From contig NZ_JAAARM010000034.1 in the NCBI RefSeq assembly GCF_009908285.1, positions 1 to 64,000 on the forward strand: a stretch of 64,000 nucleotides of DNA, given 5' to 3'. The notes under the pieces were generated by a model, which worked only from the letters and a program-made list of their open reading frames with translations, searched no databases and was not told where the DNA came from. The first letter of the stretch is position 1. Each line of letters starts with the position of its first letter. The DNA comes from Pseudomonas sp. Fl4BN1. Lineage in GTDB: Bacteria > Pseudomonadota > Gammaproteobacteria > Pseudomonadales > Pseudomonadaceae. Of the stretch, positions 1-8,183 are shown in pieces. The position numbers were made by a program, and so were the translations under genes.

Positions 1-1010
1 CCCCCAAGCCTCCGCGCAAAAAGCCCAAGCCAAACTCCCCAGCCAAAGCCGCCGCCCCCAAGGAAAAGGCCAGCCTGCACCCGCGCAATCGCCACCAGGG
101 GCGCTACGACTTCCCGCAGTTGATCAAGAGCACCCCGGAGCTGGGCCAGTTCGTGATCCTCAACCCCTACGGCAAGGAAAGCATCGACTTCGCCGACCCG
201 GCAGCGGTACGGGTGTTCAACCGGGCGCTGCTCAAGGCCTTCTACGGCATTGCCCACTGGGATATTCCGGCAGACTTCCTCTGCCCGCCGGTGCCAGGCC
301 GCGCCGACTATGTGCATTTCCTCGCCGACCTACTGGCCAGCCACAACCAGGGGGAAATCCCTCGCGGCGCAGCGGTCCGGGTGCTGGACGTCGGGGTCGG
401 TGCCAACTGCGTCTACCCGTTGATCGGCTACAGCGACTACCGCTGGCAGTTCCTCGGCTCGGACATCGACAGCACCGCCCTGGCCGCCGCCAAGGCCATT
501 GTCCAGGCCAACGGCTTGAACAAGGCCATCAGCCTGCGCCAGCAAGGCAACCCCAGGCAGATCCTCAGTGGCCTGCTGGAAAGCACCGAGCGTTTCGACC
601 TGACCATGTGCAACCCGCCCTTCCACGCGTCACTGGACGAAGCCACCCGCGGTAGCCAGCGCAAATGGCGAGCCCTGGGCAAGGCCGATCCCAAGCGTAA
701 GCTGCCAGTGTTGAATTTCGGCGGTCAGGCCAGGGAACTGTGGTGCGAGGGGGGCGAGATCCGCTTCGTCAGTCAGTTGATCAGCGAAAGCGCCAGCGTC
801 GGCCAGCAAGTGCTGTGGTTCAGCACCCTGGTGTCAAAGGCCTCGAACTTGCCGGCGATTGAAAGCACGCTGAAAAAGGCCGGAGCCCTGGAAAGCCAGG
901 TGGTGGAAATGTCCCAGGGACAGAAACAGAGTCGCTTCGTCGCCTGGACCTTCAAGGACAAGGCACAGCAACAGGCCTGGAGTCAGGAACGCTGGGTAAG
1001 GAAGAACTGA
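1..1010 (+). CDS. rlmF: 23S rRNA (adenine-N6)-methyltransferase RlmF, 5' end outside the window
   Basis: The frame is open from base 3 and about 335 residues are visible. A basic, lysine- and proline-rich stretch is followed by HPRNRHQGRYDFPQL, the characteristic N-terminal block of RlmF, so the true start lies upstream of the window and the internal TTG at 120 is not the start. A Rossmann-type SAM-binding segment (VRVLDVGVGANCVYPLIG) and the N6-adenine methyltransferase motif NPPF (in TMCNPPFHAS) are present. In the family this enzyme methylates one adenine (A1618 in E. coli) of 23S rRNA. It ends at TGA 1008-1010. Confidence 0.95.
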   Translation, partial: PKPPRKKPKPNSPAKAAAPKEKASLHPRNRHQGRYDFPQLIKSTPELGQFVILNPYGKESIDFADPAAVRVFNRALLKAFYGIAHWDIPADFLCPPVPGRADYVHFLADLLASHNQGEIPRGAAVRVLDVGVGANCVYPLIGYSDYRWQFLGSDIDSTALAAAKAIVQANGLNKAISLRQQGNPRQILSGLLESTERFDLTMCNPPFHASLDEATRGSQRKWRALGKADPKRKLPVLNFGGQARELWCEGGEIRFVSQLISESASVGQQVLWFSTLVSKASNLPAIESTLKKAGALESQVVEMSQGQKQSRFVAWTFKDKAQQQAWSQERWVRKN

Positions 1011-1029
1011 GAGGCGGGGATTGAGCGTC

Positions 1030-1091
1030 GATTCACCTTGCGTGAATCGGTGTCACACAAACCGTGCCCGGAAAGCTCCTGAGCACGGTTT
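1030..1091. terminator. Two hairpins between convergent rlmF and the HU gene
   Basis: A 7-bp stem GATTCAC/GTGAATC with a 5-base loop spans 1030-1048. A second, 9-bp perfect stem AAACCGTGC/GCACGGTTT spans 1059-1091 with a 15-base loop. They lie between convergent genes and probably end transcription from both sides; the second ends in a short T-run on either strand. Confidence 0.55.
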
Positions 1092-1102
1092 CACTGCAAG
1101 TA

Positions 1103-1384
1103 TTACTTGTTAACAGCGTCGGTCAGGCCTTTAGCCACAACCAGCTTGATAACTTTCTTGGCAGCGATTTCGATGGCAGCGCCAGTCGATGGGTTACGGC
1201 CAGTACGGGCAGGACGCTCGGTCACTTTCAGCTTGCCGATACCTGGCAGAGTGATTTCGCCGCCATTTTCCAATTGATCAGCAACGATCTGAGCCAGTTG
1301 GTCCAGGGCGTTACGCGCGGTGGTTTTCGGCGCGTCGATAGCTTCAGCGATATCAGCGATCAGTTGGTCTTTAGTAATAGCCAT
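1103..1384 (-). CDS. HU-family nucleoid DNA-binding protein (HupN-like)
   Basis: This 93-residue protein has the complete HU/IHF fold signature: helix-rich N-terminus (MAITKDQLIADIAEAI) and the DNA-binding arm with RPARTGRNPSTGAAIEIAAKK around residues 57-77. The N-terminus MAITKDQLIADIAEAI differs from the two other Pseudomonas HU subunits as I remember them and resembles the third paralogue, often called HupN. It would bend and compact DNA as a homo- or heterodimer. A purine-rich AAGGAA lies upstream of the ATG. The gene is convergent with rlmF and divergent from yejK, itself a nucleoid-associated protein gene. Confidence 0.93.
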   Translation of the reverse strand: MAITKDQLIADIAEAIDAPKTTARNALDQLAQIVADQLENGGEITLPGIGKLKVTERPARTGRNPSTGAAIEIAAKKVIKLVVAKGLTDAVNK

Positions 1385-1778
1385 TGTGGTGTTCCTTCCC
1401 TATCAAATTCATTTGGATTGCAGAGTGCAGTGTCAGCCATCGAGCCAGATCTTGTGAATCTGGCACCCCGGTTACAACCACGACGAATCGGGGTTATAGA
1501 TACCGAAATCAGGGTTTGGTTCGACCCGACAAATGCTGAATGCACGCTTAACGCTGAGACATCGCGTAAGACGGGGCAAAACTAGCACACAGACGGGGAA
1601 ATATCCGCCTCTACCTAGCCATTTGGTCAGCTTTATTGCTCTAAATCGGTAAAAAAATGCATAAGCCTTACCGACGAGCCGTTCATCGCCCGGCAAACCG
1701 CGCCAAAACCAGTGTGTGCGGTACACTGGGCACTTTTTCGGGGAGCCCGCCCTCCCCCTTCAATCAGCCGAGAAGCCC

Positions 1779-2783
1779 ATGCCGATCCGCCATTGCATCG
1801 TCCACCTGATCGACAAAAAACCCGACGGCAGCCCAGCAGTTCTGCACGCCCGCGATTCCGAATTGGCAGAGTCCGCGGCCATCGAGAACATGCTCGCCGA
1901 CCTCAATGAAAGCTATAACGCCAAACAGGGCAAAGCCTGGGGCCTGTTCCATCCAGAGTCCGGCGCATTCCCCTTCAGCGGCTGGTTGAAGGAGTACCTC
2001 GACGGCGGCCAGGACTTCACCGCCTTCAGCAAGGTGGCGGTGGAACACCTGCAGAAGCTGATGGAAGAATCCAACCTGTCGGTGGGCGGCCACGTGCTGT
2101 TTGCCCACTATCAGCAAGGCATGACCGACTACCTGGCCATCGCCCTGCTGCACCACAGCGAAGGCGTGGCAGTGACCGACCAATTGGACGTCACCCCGTC
2201 CCGGCACCTGGACCTGGGCCAGTTGCACCTGGCGGCGCGGATCAACATCTCCGAGTGGCAGAACAACAAGCAGTCCAAGCAGTACATCTCCTTTATCAAG
2301 GGCAAGAACGGCAAGAAGGTCTCGGAGTACTTCCGCGACTTCATCGGCTGCCAGGAAGGTGTCGACGGTCCGGGCGAGACCCGCACCCTGCTCAAGGCCT
2401 TCAGCGACTTCGTCGAAAGCGAGGACCTGCCGGAAGAGTCGGCCCGGGAAAAGACCAAGACCCTGGTGGACTACGCCAGCAGCCAGGCCAAGCTCGGCGA
2501 GCCCATGGGGCTGGAAGAGCTGTCCGAACTGATCGACGAAGAGCGCCCCAAGGCCTTCTACGATCACATCCGCAACAAGGACTACGGGCTGTCACCGGAG
2601 ATTCCAGCGGATAAACGCACCCTCAATCAGTTCCGCCGCTTCACCGGTCGTGCCGAAGGCCTGTCCATCAGTTTCGAGGCGCATCTGCTGGGCTCGAAGA
2701 TCGAATACGACGAAGAAGCCGGGACCCTGATCATCAAGGGCTTGCCGACCCAACTGACTGATCAGCTCAAGCGCCGCAACTGA
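1779..2783 (+). CDS. yejK: Nucleoid-associated protein YejK/NdpA
   Basis: The 334-residue protein starts MPIRHCIVHLIDKK, the typical YejK N-terminus. The open frame extends upstream to 1716, but the ATG at 1779 matches the family start. YejK is an abundant nucleoid protein and in E. coli interacts with type II topoisomerases; that role is known from the family and not visible here. The stop codon overlaps the next start by one base (TGATG), indicating translational coupling to the downstream glutaredoxin-like gene. Confidence 0.93.
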   Translation: MPIRHCIVHLIDKKPDGSPAVLHARDSELAESAAIENMLADLNESYNAKQGKAWGLFHPESGAFPFSGWLKEYLDGGQDFTAFSKVAVEHLQKLMEESNLSVGGHVLFAHYQQGMTDYLAIALLHHSEGVAVTDQLDVTPSRHLDLGQLHLAARINISEWQNNKQSKQYISFIKGKNGKKVSEYFRDFIGCQEGVDGPGETRTLLKAFSDFVESEDLPEESAREKTKTLVDYASSQAKLGEPMGLEELSELIDEERPKAFYDHIRNKDYGLSPEIPADKRTLNQFRRFTGRAEGLSISFEAHLLGSKIEYDEEAGTLIIKGLPTQLTDQLKRRN

Positions 2784-3136
2784 TGCTCCAGGGCGTGCTG
2801 AAGAAGTTCCTGCTGATCCTGCTGGTGGTCGTGCTGTATCAGAACTGGGGCAAGATCGAACGGCTGTTCAATCCTTCGGCGGTGGTCTCAGAAGAGATCC
2901 GCAACCAGGCCCAGGTGGTGCTCTACGCCACCGACTGGTGTGGCTACTGCAAGGCCACTCGGCGCTTTCTTGATCAGAAGGGCATCCCTTTCAAGGAATT
3001 CGATATCGAGAAAGACGCCGAGGCGCGCAAGGCCTACACCGCCCTGGGCGGTGCGGGCATTCCGATCCTGGATGTCAACGGCACTCTGATCCGCACCTAT
3101 GACCCCGACGGGATCATGGCGGCTTTGAAACGCTAA
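2783..3136 (+). CDS. Membrane-anchored glutaredoxin-domain protein
   Basis: This is a 117-residue protein. Residues about 5-19 (LKKFLLILLVVVLYQNWG) form a single hydrophobic N-terminal segment, either an uncleaved anchor or a signal sequence. A glutaredoxin/thioredoxin-like domain follows, with the redox motif CGYC in TDWCGYCKATRRFL near residue 54 and a cis-proline loop in GGAGIPILDVNG. The two active-site cysteines imply dithiol oxidoreductase chemistry, probably on the outer face of the inner membrane. It is coupled to yejK through the one-base overlap; the functional link is unknown. Confidence 0.85.
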   Translation: MLQGVLKKFLLILLVVVLYQNWGKIERLFNPSAVVSEEIRNQAQVVLYATDWCGYCKATRRFLDQKGIPFKEFDIEKDAEARKAYTALGGAGIPILDVNGTLIRTYDPDGIMAALKR

Positions 3137-3149
3137 GCGCCGGTCGGAA

Positions 3150-3240
3150 GGGGCCCCACTTGCCGGCGAGGACGTCTTCGAATCGTGCGCCGTCCCTGAA
3201 TATGCCTTCGCTAGCAAGCCAGCGCCGACAACACCTGTCG
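3150..3240. repeat. Degenerate REP pair
   Basis: The stretch contains ACTTGCCGGCGAGGA and, in opposite orientation, CCTTCGCTAGCAAGCCAG, which match the two arms of the REP elements elsewhere in the window but have lost the GTAGGAGC ends. It lies in the convergent gap between the glutaredoxin and GST genes. Confidence 0.5.
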
Positions 3241-3260
3241 CTACCAAGCGCAGATTTGTG

Positions 3261-4196
3261 TCACTGAGGCTGAATGCGAAAACCCAGCCGTGGGAAGTGC
3301 ACATGCGCCACGCCGGCGCGAGGGTCTTCACGGCGCAGGATCAGCTCTTCAGTGCCAGCGAACAACAACTCTCCCGCCACCGGATCGACACCATAGTCGG
3401 TCGCAGCAATCACCACTTGCTGGCCCGCCGTGAAACCGTTGGGGTCGACCAACTGCTCATCCGGCAGCGGCGCCGGGGTAGCGCTGCGCGATACCTCAAG
3501 GGCCTCTTCGGCGCTCATTTCAGTGAAGGAGCCATGTCCAAAGCCCAACACCCGCGCCAGCCAGGCGGACACCGCCGGATACTCGTCCACCAACGGTGCA
3601 GTCACCGGCGTACCCTTGAGGAACCACAGCGGGTGGGCCAGGGCGATATCGGCAATCGACGGCTCGCCAAACAGGAAGTCCCCCGGTTCGCGCTGCAACT
3701 GCTGCTCCAGGCGCGCCATGATGGTTGGCCATTGATGCTTGGCCACTTCCAGGGGCAAACGGCTGGCATTGCCACCACTGAACAGCCCGGCGCGATCGGC
3801 CAAGAACGCCTTGACCACGTCCGGTGGCAACTTACCGAAACGTACAGCGGCGGATTCCGGCTGGAAAACCAGGGTCACGGCGTGCTGGAACACCACTGAG
3901 TCGACCCAGGCGGCGAAGGTCGCGCTGATCATTTCCTGGCCCTCGGGGAACAGCGCCGGCGAGGCTTTCTCCTGCTCCAGACGCCGGGCGATCAAAGCCG
4001 TGTCGCAGTAGATATCAGCGCCGATCTGTAGCACCGGGGTCTTGCGATAACCACCGGTCAGGGCAGTCAGATCAGGCTTTGGCATCACCGGGGGAATTTT
4101 CACAGAGCGCCAGGACAGCCCCTTGAAGCCCAGCAGCAAACGGGCTTTTTCGGCGAAGGGAGAGGTCGGGTAATGGTGCAGGATCAACTCTGACAT
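3261..4196 (-). CDS. Glutathione S-transferase family protein
   Basis: The 311-residue protein begins MSELILHHYPTSPFAEKARLLLGFKG, a thioredoxin-fold GST N-terminal domain with the usual serine/proline-rich active-site loop (YPTSPFAEKAR). A substrate-side motif (TPVLQIGADIYCDTALIARRLE) covers residues about 50-75, followed by an all-helical C-terminal domain. It is longer than a classical GST (about 200-230 residues); the extra roughly 80 residues at the C-terminus are of unclear role. I chose the ATG at 4196 over the upstream in-frame ATG because the family begins there. The substrate cannot be predicted. Confidence 0.85.
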   Translation of the reverse strand: MSELILHHYPTSPFAEKARLLLGFKGLSWRSVKIPPVMPKPDLTALTGGYRKTPVLQIGADIYCDTALIARRLEQEKASPALFPEGQEMISATFAAWVDSVVFQHAVTLVFQPESAAVRFGKLPPDVVKAFLADRAGLFSGGNASRLPLEVAKHQWPTIMARLEQQLQREPGDFLFGEPSIADIALAHPLWFLKGTPVTAPLVDEYPAVSAWLARVLGFGHGSFTEMSAEEALEVSRSATPAPLPDEQLVDPNGFTAGQQVVIAATDYGVDPVAGELLFAGTEELILRREDPRAGVAHVHFPRLGFRIQPQ

Positions 4197-4283
4197 GCTG
4201 GGGTCCGCCGGAAGAGAGGGAGGACTGAGCTTAGCCTGCAATCCCTTGGCGGCCTACAGATCCCACTGATGGAAACCAATCAG

Positions 4284-4592
4284 TCAGAGTGATGCACCCG
4301 CCACCAGACATTCCTTGGCGCTCTTCTTGAGTTTCTTGATCAACCGCTCCTGGCGCAGGGCCTCGCTCTTGTCCCGGCAAAGCTCGGTATAGACCAGGGC
4401 CACCGCCGGGCTGGAAAGAAAGAACCGTGCGCCCTTGCCACTCTGGTGCTTGGCGAAGCGCTTGACCGGATCATCGCTGATGCCGCAATACAGGGCGCCA
4501 TTGGCGGCGCGCACCAGATAGACGAACCAGGGTTTGCGGTCCGCCAGTGGCGAAGCTGCTTCAGCGATGGAAGAGGGAACAGGACGGGTCAC
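4284..4592 (-). CDS. GIY-YIG nuclease-superfamily protein (UPF0213/YhbQ type)
   Basis: This 102-residue protein has the single GIY-YIG domain of the UPF0213 group: WFVYLVRAANGALYCGISDD supplies the two short strands (YLV..YCG), KRFAKHQSGKGARF the conserved lysine/arginine face, and a lysine-rich C-terminus follows (ERLIKKLKKSAKE). Such proteins are related to UvrC and homing endonucleases; the E. coli homologue YhbQ has reported DNA-related activity, but the cellular role is uncertain. The start is GTG at 4592, and no good ribosome-binding site is visible. Confidence 0.85.
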   Translation of the reverse strand: MTRPVPSSIAEAASPLADRKPWFVYLVRAANGALYCGISDDPVKRFAKHQSGKGARFFLSSPAVALVYTELCRDKSEALRQERLIKKLKKSAKECLVAGASL

Positions 4593-4647
4593 AAAAGGGC
4601 ATCGAGGCTTGTGGATAACAAGCCGCGATCTTAGCAGAGGATGGCTT

Positions 4648-5118
4648 TCAGCGACCGTTTTGAAAGGCCTTCAGGCCTTTGCGGGCCTGGGCACGGACAG
4701 CGTTTTTCAACAATGGCGTCCAGCCCAGCAACCAGCCCTTGGTGCCCAGGGCCTGACGTGCCCAACGCCACATATCGAAATGGTCGTGATGTTCACAGAT
4801 CTTGCCATCTCGAAACACGAAGCGCGCCTGGATATCGTTGACCACCGTGTTGCCGGTCTGGCTGAACAGATAGGTGGCGACCCAGTGCGCGCCACCTGAG
4901 TTCTGGTCCGCACGCACCTGATCGAAGGTCAGGGAAAAGTCCTTGGCTCGAGAGGTCAGCATGCGCCACATATCACCGGCATCACGCCCGCGCAGCTCGC
5001 CAAAGGCCGGATCGCTGAACAGCACATCCTCGGTGTAGCAGGCACTCATGGCCTCGGCATCCAACCGCTGGAAAGCTTGATAGAACTCAGTGATCAGGGC
5101 GCGCTGGGCATCACTCAT
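4648..5118 (-). CDS. NTF2-like (SnoaL/limonene-epoxide hydrolase fold) protein
   Basis: The 156-residue protein shows the NTF2-like cone fold pattern: N-terminal helix (LITEFYQAFQRLDAEAMSAC), YTEDVLFSDPAFGELRG, then alternating strands ending in HHDHFDMWRWARQALG. The open frame extends upstream to 5187, but the ATG at 5118 has a GGAG about 7 bases before it. Pseudomonas homologues sit in many contexts; no catalytic residues can be assigned, so substrate and role are unknown. Confidence 0.8.
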   Translation of the reverse strand: MSDAQRALITEFYQAFQRLDAEAMSACYTEDVLFSDPAFGELRGRDAGDMWRMLTSRAKDFSLTFDQVRADQNSGGAHWVATYLFSQTGNTVVNDIQARFVFRDGKICEHHDHFDMWRWARQALGTKGWLLGWTPLLKNAVRAQARKGLKAFQNGR

Positions 5119-5217
5119 GGACGGACTCCGAAAAGGCATAGGGATGCCAGCACAATAATCCGCAACCCTGAAGAACACTATCGGCATTTGCCGCGCAAAT
5201 ACCGACAGTGAGGCCCA

Positions 5218-6489
5218 TCAGATTCTCTCGCTTTGCACCTGTACATACAGCGAGCGACCCGCTCCCAACCCAGCAACTATCGCGCCGCAACCGAGCACCG
5301 CGAAGATCCAGCCCACGGCGTCCCAGCCGCCCGTCCAGTCATGTACCAGACCCACCGCAAAAGGCCCCATCGACGCCAGGGTGTAGCCGATGCCCTGGGC
5401 CATGCTCGACAGGTTGGCAGCCACGTGAGTGTCCCTCGAACGCAGGACGATCAGGGTCAGGGCCAGGCTGAAGGTACCGCCCTGCCCCAGGCCCAGCAGG
5501 ATCGCCCAGCCCCACAGTCCCTCGATCGGTGCATACAGGCAACCGAACAGGCCGCCCAGGGTCATCAGCATGACAATCACGATGGCCAGGCGCTGATCCT
5601 TGCCGCGGGTCGCCAGCCAGGGTGCGGCCAGGGAGCTGGCCAGCTGCACGATCACCGAGCCCGACAGCACCAGACCGGCCTGCGTCGGGGTCAACCCGCG
5701 ACCGATAAGGATCGACGGCAACCAGCCAAACACGATGTAGGCCAACGAGGACTGCAGGCCCATGTACAAAGTCACCTGCCAAGCCAGGCGATCGCGCAGC
5801 AGTCCGCGCACCCGGAAAGCCACATGGTGGGCGCCGTGTTTCTGCCCCACTTGCGGCAGCCAGAACAGTGCCGCCACCAACGCCGGCACCACCCAGAAGC
5901 CCAGGCCCACGGCCCAGCTGTCATCGAAACGATGGCTCAGGGGCACAGTGGCGCCGGCCGCCATAGCCGCTCCCAGACACAAGGCCATGGTGTAGACCCC
6001 GGTCATGGTGCCGGCGTGCTTAGCGAAATCGCGCTTGACGATACCCGGCAGCAGCACCCCGATCACGCCAATGCTGGCGCCCGCCAGGATGCTCCCGGCA
6101 AAGACCCCGAACTCACCGAAGGAACTGCGCACCACAATGCCCAGCGCCAGGGTCAGCAAGATCCCCAGGACCACGCGCTCAGCGCCGAAACGCCGGGCCA
6201 GCAGCGGCGCCAGTGGCGCAAACAACCCCAGGCACAACACCGGCAAGGTGGTCAGCAGCCCGGCCTTGGCCGCCGACAACCCCAGGTGCAGGGAGACGTC
6301 ACTGAGTAGCGGCGCCATGCTCGCCAACGCCGGGCGCAGGTTCAGTGCCACCAGGATCAACCCCAGCAGCAACAGCCAAGGGCGGTGTACTGGCGCTGGA
6401 GCCTGCTGGACTTCTTCGTCATCGGCCTCGGCGTCGATCAGCAATTCAGGGGGAGCGAGGGTATCAGGGGGTGCCTGGTGGTTGGACAT
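5218..6489 (-). CDS. MFS transporter of the CynX/NimT family
   Basis: This is a 423-residue protein with about 12 hydrophobic segments after a roughly 35-residue acidic cytoplasmic N-terminus. It carries the family pattern LVALNLRPALASMAPLL in the first membrane helix, the signature of cyanate/2-nitroimidazole-type MFS exporters. It follows the GntR regulator gene by 13 bases in the same direction, so the two form an operon and the regulator probably senses the transported compound or a relative. The substrate is not predictable. Confidence 0.87.
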   Translation of the reverse strand: MSNHQAPPDTLAPPELLIDAEADDEEVQQAPAPVHRPWLLLLGLILVALNLRPALASMAPLLSDVSLHLGLSAAKAGLLTTLPVLCLGLFAPLAPLLARRFGAERVVLGILLTLALGIVVRSSFGEFGVFAGSILAGASIGVIGVLLPGIVKRDFAKHAGTMTGVYTMALCLGAAMAAGATVPLSHRFDDSWAVGLGFWVVPALVAALFWLPQVGQKHGAHHVAFRVRGLLRDRLAWQVTLYMGLQSSLAYIVFGWLPSILIGRGLTPTQAGLVLSGSVIVQLASSLAAPWLATRGKDQRLAIVIVMLMTLGGLFGCLYAPIEGLWGWAILLGLGQGGTFSLALTLIVLRSRDTHVAANLSSMAQGIGYTLASMGPFAVGLVHDWTGGWDAVGWIFAVLGCGAIVAGLGAGRSLYVQVQSERI

Positions 6490-6502
6490 GGCAGTCTCGG
6501 AT

Positions 6503-7162
6503 TCAGGATTCGTTGATCAACTGGCGGGAGAGGTTCTTGGCCCGTTCGGGGTCGCCCTGCTCGATCGCATCCAGCAGTTGCTGATGGAGGTCGAAGACGT
6601 CCTGGCGGCGCGGGGTGAGGCTCAGGGTCTGGCGCAACTGTGCCACTACCACGCTGGAGAAATAGCGGTACAGCTGGCTCAGCGTCGGGTTGTGTGCCGC
6701 GTCCACCAGGCGCTGGTGGAACACCAGGTCGCAGGCGATGTAGCTTTCCAGATCGCCGTGAAAGTGCCCGCCGCTGAGCTGCAAGGCCGTGCTCAAGCCT
6801 TGCAGGTCCTCATCAGTACGACGCAGGGCCGCCAGGCCCACCGCCTCCACCTCAAGGATCTGCCGGGTTTCCCGGGCCTGCTCCAGGGAGCATTGCGACA
6901 GGGCCTGGAGCATGTCCAGCGGATCGGCCACGGCCCGCAGGTAGCTGCCGTCGCCCTGACGGATTTCGATCAGCCCGGAAAACGCCAGGACCCGCATCGC
7001 CTCACGTACGGTGTTGCGGCTGATGCCCAGCTCGCTGGCCAGCTCAGGCTCGGTGGGCAGACGTTGGCCGACGCTCCAGGCGCCGTTATTGATACGTGAA
7101 CGCAGTTGTTCCAGGGCCTGGTCGACCAAGGATCGCTTGATCAGGGGGGAAATTTCGCTCAT
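6503..7162 (-). CDS. FadR-subfamily GntR transcriptional regulator (FCD domain)
   Basis: The protein is 219 residues from the ATG at 7162; a GTG at 7171 is an alternative giving three more residues. Residues about 5-70 are a GntR winged helix-turn-helix (LPTEPELASELGISRNTVREAMRVL, then a wing with IRQGDGSYL). Residues about 85-210 are an all-helical FCD effector domain, where metal-ligand histidines are expected (for example in DLVFHQRLVDAAHN). It is the first gene of an operon with the downstream MFS transporter and probably regulates it and itself. Confidence 0.9.
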   Translation of the reverse strand: MSEISPLIKRSLVDQALEQLRSRINNGAWSVGQRLPTEPELASELGISRNTVREAMRVLAFSGLIEIRQGDGSYLRAVADPLDMLQALSQCSLEQARETRQILEVEAVGLAALRRTDEDLQGLSTALQLSGGHFHGDLESYIACDLVFHQRLVDAAHNPTLSQLYRYFSSVVVAQLRQTLSLTPRRQDVFDLHQQLLDAIEQGDPERAKNLSRQLINES

Positions 7163-7175
7163 TAGACTCACTCAG

Positions 7176-7194
7176 TCATCCAATCATCGGATGA
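7176..7194. promoter_or_regulatory. Putative operator of the GntR/MFS operon
   Basis: A 6-7-6 inverted repeat TCATCC/GGATGA begins 14 bases upstream of the regulator start codon. Position and symmetry suit an autoregulatory FCD/GntR site; this is inference. Confidence 0.4.
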
Positions 7195-7276
7195 ATTGCC
7201 CGACATGGTATTCAGGATTTTCCGAGAGTTCAACGTTTTAGGCTGGAGGAGGCACTTTCGCCATTTCAAACAGGCC

Positions 7277-7304
7277 TTGACAAAAAACCCTATAAGGGTA
7301 GTTT
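7277..7304 (+). promoter_or_regulatory. mqsRA promoter with embedded palindromic operator
   Basis: A perfect -35 (TTGACA, 7277-7282) and a weak -10 (TAGTTT, 7299-7304) are separated by 16 bases. Between them lies the perfect inverted repeat ACCCT-ATA-AGGGT (7287-7299). In E. coli, MqsA binds AACCT-N3-AGGTT palindromes in its own promoter, so this is the likely MqsA operator, with one position of each arm changed. Confidence 0.65.
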
Positions 7305-7327
7305 CAATCAGGCATCAAAGGTGTCTC

Positions 7328-7639
7328 ATGGAAAAGAAAACACCTCATCACGATCTCTCGCTGATCAAGGCGCAGGTCGTTCGGCAAGGGGCACAAGCCT
7401 TCACTCGAAGCGCGTTGCTCTGCGGCAAAGAACTCGGATTGTCTCTGGCCGCCATGCAACGAGTGATAGCCGGACTCCAGGGCAGCATGTTCTACAAATC
7501 GATGAGCACCTATTGCGATCACCGGGTGTGGCAGGACGTGTATTACACCGGCACCGATAACCGGACGCTCTACATCAAGATCCCCCATCGCCCCGGCATA
7601 GGGCCGCCAGTGATCTCCTTCAAGGAGGCAGACACATGA
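7328..7639 (+). CDS. mqsR: MqsR-type mRNA interferase toxin
   Basis: The 103-residue protein starts MEKKTPHHDLSLIKAQV and matches MqsR along its whole length. The block FYKSMSTYCDHRVWQDVYY contains the equivalents of the E. coli active-site Lys56 and Gln68, and the C-terminus VISFKEAD is typical. MqsR is a RelE-fold ribonuclease cutting mRNA mainly at GCU sites (family knowledge). The open frame extends upstream to 7196, but the ATG at 7328 is the family start. The toxin gene precedes the antitoxin gene, as is usual for mqsRA, and overlaps it by 4 bases (ATGA). Confidence 0.93.
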   Translation: MEKKTPHHDLSLIKAQVVRQGAQAFTRSALLCGKELGLSLAAMQRVIAGLQGSMFYKSMSTYCDHRVWQDVYYTGTDNRTLYIKIPHRPGIGPPVISFKEADT

Positions 7640-8118
7640 AACGACAACAGTGCTACAGCTGCGGCGCCCCGACCGGCATGCTGGCGTTCGAGCGGCGCAG
7701 CGAGCTCATCGACTACCGGCACCTGTTGCGTCACCTCCATGGCCTAGCCGGCTGGGAATGCCAGGAATGCGGTGAGATCGAATTCGACGCAGCGAGCGCA
7801 GAACGCTACGCCGCCGCGGGCGATCAATTGCTGGAGGATTACCGGCAGATCGTCACCGCAGACATGAAACGCATCCGCCGCAAGCTGCACCTTTCCCAGA
7901 AGGAAGCGGTCAGGCTGCTGTCGGGCGGCGGGCACAATGCCTTTTCCCGCTACGAGCGTGGCGAAGTCGGCGCGCCCCAACCGCTGTACATGCTGATGCG
8001 CCTGCTCGATCGCCACCCGCAATTGATGAAGGACGTACTGGATCTCAGCGAACCCCAACTGACGCCCTCGGCCTCCAGCGACCTACCCGAACCACAGCTC
8101 GGTACTGCCGGCAGTTGA
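7636..8118 (+). CDS. mqsA: MqsA-type antitoxin (zinc domain plus HTH-Xre)
   Basis: This is a 160-residue protein. The N-terminal zinc domain has Cys6/Cys9 and Cys42/Cys45 (CYSC and CQEC), which binds the toxin in the family. The C-terminal HTH domain contains LSQKEAVRLLSGGGHNAF followed by SRYERGE, with the Asn and Arg that contact DNA in E. coli MqsA. The last 25 or so residues (LSEPQLTPSASSDLPEPQ...) are an extra low-complexity tail compared with the 131-residue E. coli protein. It should neutralise MqsR and repress the operon through the palindrome at 7287-7299. Confidence 0.93.
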   Translation: MKRQQCYSCGAPTGMLAFERRSELIDYRHLLRHLHGLAGWECQECGEIEFDAASAERYAAAGDQLLEDYRQIVTADMKRIRRKLHLSQKEAVRLLSGGGHNAFSRYERGEVGAPQPLYMLMRLLDRHPQLMKDVLDLSEPQLTPSASSDLPEPQLGTAGS

Positions 8119-8131
8119 ACACCGGGCAAAA

Positions 8132-8158
8132 ATAAACCCGGAGCCGGTCCGGGTTTAT
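8132..8158. terminator. Bidirectional terminator between mqsA and aapP
   Basis: An 11-bp perfect stem ATAAACCCGGA/TCCGGGTTTAT encloses a 5-base loop, with A-rich sequence before and T-rich sequence after. It lies between two convergent operons and can end transcription from both. Confidence 0.8.
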
Positions 8159-8183
8159 CTTCAGCGCGGGCCCTGCAGCAGGA

